Of a stretch of 64,000 bases of DNA, positions 52,501 to 58,500 are shown one piece after another. Within the stretch, counting starts at the first letter, position 1. Each line of letters begins with the position of its first letter. The position numbers and the translations under genes are program-made. This DNA comes from Mactra quadrangularis (lineage: Eukaryota > Mollusca > Bivalvia > Venerida > Mactridae), in the NCBI GenBank assembly GCA_025267735.1, contig CM046303.1, positions 37,957,380 through 38,021,379 of the forward strand, given 5' to 3'. The notes below the pieces were generated by a model. It was not told the DNA's origin. It saw only the letters and a program-made list of their open reading frames with translations, and ran no database searches.

Positions 52501-55500
52501 ACATGAAATTTTTTTGTTAGGAGAATGCACGCGAGTAATTCCCTTTTAATTTGATAATCAAATAGCGGTTTTCGTTTCTATTTGGATGCACACTTCTTTT
52601 CATTTGGTGATATATTTGAAGAAAATAAAATAATCGCACAATGGCATTATACGAGTAGTTTCTAAAATCGTAGTTAGTTTCGTGTGTCCGACGATTGGAT
52701 AAAACATTTCTGTATCAATCACCCACTGGTACTAAGTGAGATCGTTTTCCCAATTTTACAAAGTTCTTTTTTCTGGTATCTATTTAAGCAGAACTATTAA
52801 ATTCAAAATGCAAATACATAACACAGATTTTGCAAACGTCTAACAACTGTTTTGATTCAATGAATGATTTGTCGTATGTATATGCTTATGGTTTTTGTAC
52901 GCATTATTTAAAATTTAAATATGTTCATGCATTCTAAAAAAATCGTGTATAAGTTGTGCATAACCAAACTCAATTGTTGCGAGGGACTAGAAACAGTTGT
53001 TTACGTCTATAATAATAACAGAAACGTTGGTCATCTTGTGCAATTTTACATAATTATGTTTTCTATTCACGACAATATTCAAATGTTTGCTATGTCATAT
53101 TTTGATATTTTGAATGCATGTAGGTCCATGTGTGGCGGGAGTAGTTGGTTTAACAATGCCTAGATATACATTGTTTGGTGACACAGTTAATACGGCTTCC
53201 AGAATGGAAACAAATGGAGAACGTAAGTAATTGACACAATTTTATGTGTTGATAGCGTGAATATTTTAGCTTTTTTATACACAGTAAATTTGACTATGAC
53301 ATACTCCTCGGGCCCTAGAAAAAGTATTATATAAATTAACTATATAACATGCGTTTTATATTATACATGGATATGTTTATTTCACAAATACATAAATTTT
53401 GTATTGATTGTTCTTTTTCTTGCTTCATACATACAGGATCATCATCAATTATAGAACTTATCTGATATCAATAAAGTCATGACAAAAATAGTTGTGTATT
53501 TGTTTTTAATTTTATAGACACAGAAACAATATGATAAAACAAAACTTTTCCTTCTTTTGTAAACACTATTGTAAAGGCTATACTTAAAGTATACAGGTCA
53601 ACATCATTTCTTGATTTAAGAGCCTCGTTTAGATAATATCTACACATATAGACGCTGTGTCTCATTTACTTGCATTAGACTGTTTTATTCCAAGATTTAA
53701 CGGTCATTTGAAAGACGACAAAGCTGAACAGTCTATTTTAACTTCGATATGTAATAATTTTCAATCTACTAGTAGTTAGTTATAATAAACCATAAATTCA
53801 ATTACAAAAGCATACATTAGGGGTAAAACAATCTACAAGCAAAACGGAAAATATTATACTAAAAACGGTTTATAATGACGCCTTAAATCGCCATTTAAGC
53901 GGTACTACTACCTGGGTAACCAATATCAAAGCGTTATTATATGAGTATGATTTTACATATGTTTTTAATAATCCATATAATGTAGAAACTAAACCGTTCA
54001 TGGAATTATTTAAGAAAACATTAATCGACATTTTTGTACAAAAATGGTATGGTGACGTAGCTCGTAATTCTTGTCTTACGATATGTCAACGATAGCTTTA
54101 ATGCACCTGTTTAAATGTCCAAAATATTTTCGTTTAAACTACGTTCATGTATTTCTAAAATTCGAATAGGGACTCATAACTTATTTATTGAAAGCCAACG
54201 ATATGGCAGAAACAGAAAAGAAAGACATGATCGTAAGTGTATTCTGTGTCCGCATAATGATATCGAAGATGAGTTTAATTTTATTCTAGTCTGTGATAAG
54301 TATTCTGATTTACGTGGTATTAGAATATGTGTTCTGTATCATGTTAATTGTCTTCACTCTTTTGTAATGTTTTGAAAATTAATATAAAATGATAGACATG
54401 TGTGAATAAAGCTATGTTTGTGGACGATAGTTTGTGTTTGTGTGTGGTATGTGAGGAGTGTGTGTGTGTGGGGGGGGGTGGGGTGTGTTAGAATATGTGT
54501 TTTGTATCATGTTTATTGTATGTTATTTATACTATTAAATTTGCGAGTTTCCTGTTTTGTGGAAGAAACTGCGCAGCTTTGAATAAATATTTTGTTTGTC
54601 GCTGGAGCACCTATATACCGGCATATCAAGTTGACATTTTTTTTTTGACAAAGCCTCTTGATATTTGCAAAAACTGCCAAAAATCAACAAAAATAGTCGG
54701 TTTTTGTGTCTAAAAATAGTTCTAGATAAAACTAAAAATAGACACGTCAAACCGGAAAATCGAGTTTGATTCTCGACCAATTCTTATATTTTACATTATG
54801 CAGAATAAAACACTACACGTACTTCACATTTAATTTCGAGAGATACTGCGATCTGTCTGCGCAATTCACAAGAACGGTGACAAATTGTTAGTTACAATAA
54901 TTAGATTCTTATAAAAATTACTGCACCACAAAGTATCACTTGAGAGCTATCAGAGACATAGGTAAAAATGTATACGTGTCTGATCACGCTATCTACCGAA
55001 GGTACGCTGACCGCTTCAAAGGGAGCTACGAAGCGGTGTAATATGGGAGAACATATTTTCGGTCCATTGTTTCACAAGCAAGCTCAATATGTACCAGTGA
55101 GCCCTGAGAAGCTTGCTGGTGTTTTCTATACGCTGACCCAACAGTCTGTAATGATTAGATTCATTTGTTAGACAGATCAATATTATTCATGTAATTATTT
55201 CAATTTTCATGTTGAAAGGGATTAAATATCGAGAATTCACTTTTGAAATGAAAATACAAGCTCGGGTGACCAAGTTTCATAACTCTATCTATCTATATTT
55301 ATCTATATCTATCTATATCTATCTATATCTATCTATCAAAAACAATCTATCATGACAGTATTCGCCAAATGTTTCTGTAAAATAAAATCAGTTTATATCT
55401 TTTAAAATCCTTGTAATAGCTGGATCAAAATTAAGTTCTATAAAGCATTTATCTGTTATAACTCTGTATTTATTTCTTCAGCAATGAAAATTCATATCAG

Positions 55501-58500
55501 CCAGGAATGTAAAAATATTCTCGAAAAGCTTGGTGGCTATTATTTAGAATCTAGAGGAAAAGTGCCCATGAAGGTAGTATATCTTGCTAATATTATAGAA
55601 ATTAAAAGTCCTATGTCCGAACAGAAGAACTACATTTATATATTTCTCCCTTAAGTACAAATTTTAGCCTCGATAAAAAAGCTGACCTGTTGGGAATAAT
55701 ACACCGAATATATAAATACTTTTTGCAAACACTCGGAAGAAATAGTCCATTCAATACAACTTTTGACCTAGACAAAATTGCAACAGAAAATATGTTTATA
55801 CTGTGCGAAAGACCATCAATCCAATAACACACACACAAAAGTTGCACTCCAAATAACGAGGGGAAAATGATGAAAAATGAATTTAAAATAATGCATTTTC
55901 TACTTATATTTAAAGATACTGCAACGCTTCCGTACTTCTGTCCCGCAGTAAATATAGCTGTTGGGTCACAAAAAGTAATGGATGCCGGTATTATTTTAAT
56001 TTGAGTTGACTTCCCGATGTGAACCTATATACCTAAATTTAATTAACTTTATATATGGCAGTAAATTCATAAAAAATACCGTTTTTGGCGACGACCTTGA
56101 AAAATATAAATATTTTACTACGGTAGCGCGTTAGGACCAAAATTGACCATGTTTTGTGTTAAATTTCGTGTCACGATATTTTGTTGTCTGAGCGCTCAGT
56201 ACGAAACCTTAAACTGAACAAATTAATGTTATCTCTTAGAATGGTTTTTCAAAAAGAAATGATAACCAAGTTAAGCTTAATTCACTTGATATATTATTTG
56301 TTTTAGTAACAAATGAAAATAGCATCACACTATATATTTGAGCTTAAACGATTTCTAACTTTCTTGTGTGTGAGTTACATGTGGCAGATTTTACTCCGTC
56401 ATTATTTGAAAGTTATAGACTGTTGTTGGTTTTGTTGTGCCACCGTACTAACCTGTTTGTCCAAAACATTGTCTTCAGGTCTGACAAAGTAAGGAAAGTC
56501 GAGAACGGGACTTTGCTAAATTAAAAAAGTCCCAAGCTGTGTTAACTTCTCTCTCTTTCTCTCTCTTTCAGGCATACCTTAATTGGATGCCAAACAACTT
56601 TAACATCATTTAACGTTGTAAAATCAGTAATTTTAAAACTCCCCAGAACTTACATAGAGTTCAAAGAATCCGTTTAGATATATACAGTATAGACATCACA
56701 AAGGAAGTAGACATCAAAACTGGCGAGAGATCATAATGCTTTATTATTCATCATGAATTGGCCACACTAGCAACCTCCCTTTGCACAAGTTTTTTACTAA
56801 TGTAGTCAGTGCAACATCGTGCGTGCCAGTTAAAAGCTTGTCTCAAATATATGACGCAACATCATGTCACATACGTAGAGTATACATATACAGACACAAG
56901 AAATGACAACAAAGTCTTAATTCCATGTGAGTAGGGATGTGAGTTTGTTACTGGAAATGTTCAGCCTGTAAAGACTAAGTTACAGTCTGTCCCTGACGAT
57001 ATGTTAAAGTGATTCGATGTAGCTGTCGACCGAATTGCGATTCAAGTTGCTGCTCCTGTAATAGCACGGACTTGAGTGTTCAATCATTTACACAGTGTCA
57101 AGATCTAGTTTAGCCTCTGATAGCGAAAATGCCGACAGTGACAATGATCAAAAGCTAAACCTCAGGTTATAAACAAACGGAACGTAAGTAAGTACATTCT
57201 GTAACAAAATACCCTGTTCAAACAGTAACAAAAGTAACAAATGACATTTCAAATATTTATTTATGTAATACCTATTATTCATCTGTATTACATACGTGTA
57301 GTAGCATGAACTACAACACTTGTTTGGAAGCATATGTTGACTCTTAAATCTGTTTTAGTAATCGATACACGAGAAGCTGATTCCAGAAATTCATAGTTTT
57401 AGGTATTATGTGAGTACTTTTATCACATTTGTTCATTAAATGATAAATTCATATCAATGACATTTAAACCCTTTTTAGTCACATTTGTAGTTTAAACTAA
57501 AAGTTGTTATCAACCATGATTTTGGAAAATTGTATACGATCAGATTCCAAAAATTCGCTGTTTTAGATATTATTTTAGTACTTTTATTCCAAAACTGAAC
57601 AATTATGTCTCTTACTTATTATTGTTATACTAATTATAATACAAACACACGAAAGATAAATGACTCGTTTATGGGTCATTTTTGACACATTTATCTAAAA
57701 AGAATTCAAAAATGACCTTTTTGAATTTTGTATTTAAAAAGAGTTTGAATAATAAGTCGTATTTTTTACAATTGTTTTCATTCGTAAATGATAATGGATA
57801 GTTATAAAGAGAGCTAATCCAAAACTGTTTTCATTTGTATATGATAATAGATAGTTGTAGGGAGCTAATCCACATTTTTGTTCGTGTTCAACGTTTTTTG
57901 CCAAAAAGGACTTTCCCCTCGAATTTTTAAGTGCAACTTTATTTTGGATACTACTATGAATACGAACTTTCACATAGTACAAAAATAAATTCTGTTGCAA
58001 TTTTGTCTAGGTTAGCCTATTTTTTTTGGCTGTATTAAATGAACTAAACCTACCAACACTGTTCCTTTCACTGCACTACCGTCTGTGACGAGCCGTCGTT
58101 CTTTCTTAAAAAGAAAATATGTAGACAGGTTTACCAGAGTGTTTGCAAAAAGTATAAAACTAGCGTTAGAGATGTGATGCGCAGCAATAAGTATACACTT
58201 TTCTGCTTAGCCTCGCGTATGTATCATGGAAATCTGACAAGAATAAAAGTATTTACAACTCTTTAAAACTCTGAGTCGAGGTGGATTGTTCACTGTTGTT
58301 TTCTTGAAATAGTAGCATTTGTGACGTCATAGGCCCGTGGTATTTTCACCGTGGTATGGGGGTGTATATGATTTAAGACACGTTTAAATTGTAAAAGTCA
58401 AAGGTTAACTAGGTGCAAATCATCGAATACTTTTTATGACCACATTTCTAACAAATTACTCAATTAAATAAATAATATTTTGGTTAAGCTCAACAGCGTT

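Noticed and set aside
55743..58046. A local segmental duplication of 23.7-26.1 kb
   Set aside because: The shared segment has inverted ends and TA flanks and stops exactly at them in both copies, so it is a transposable element present twice.
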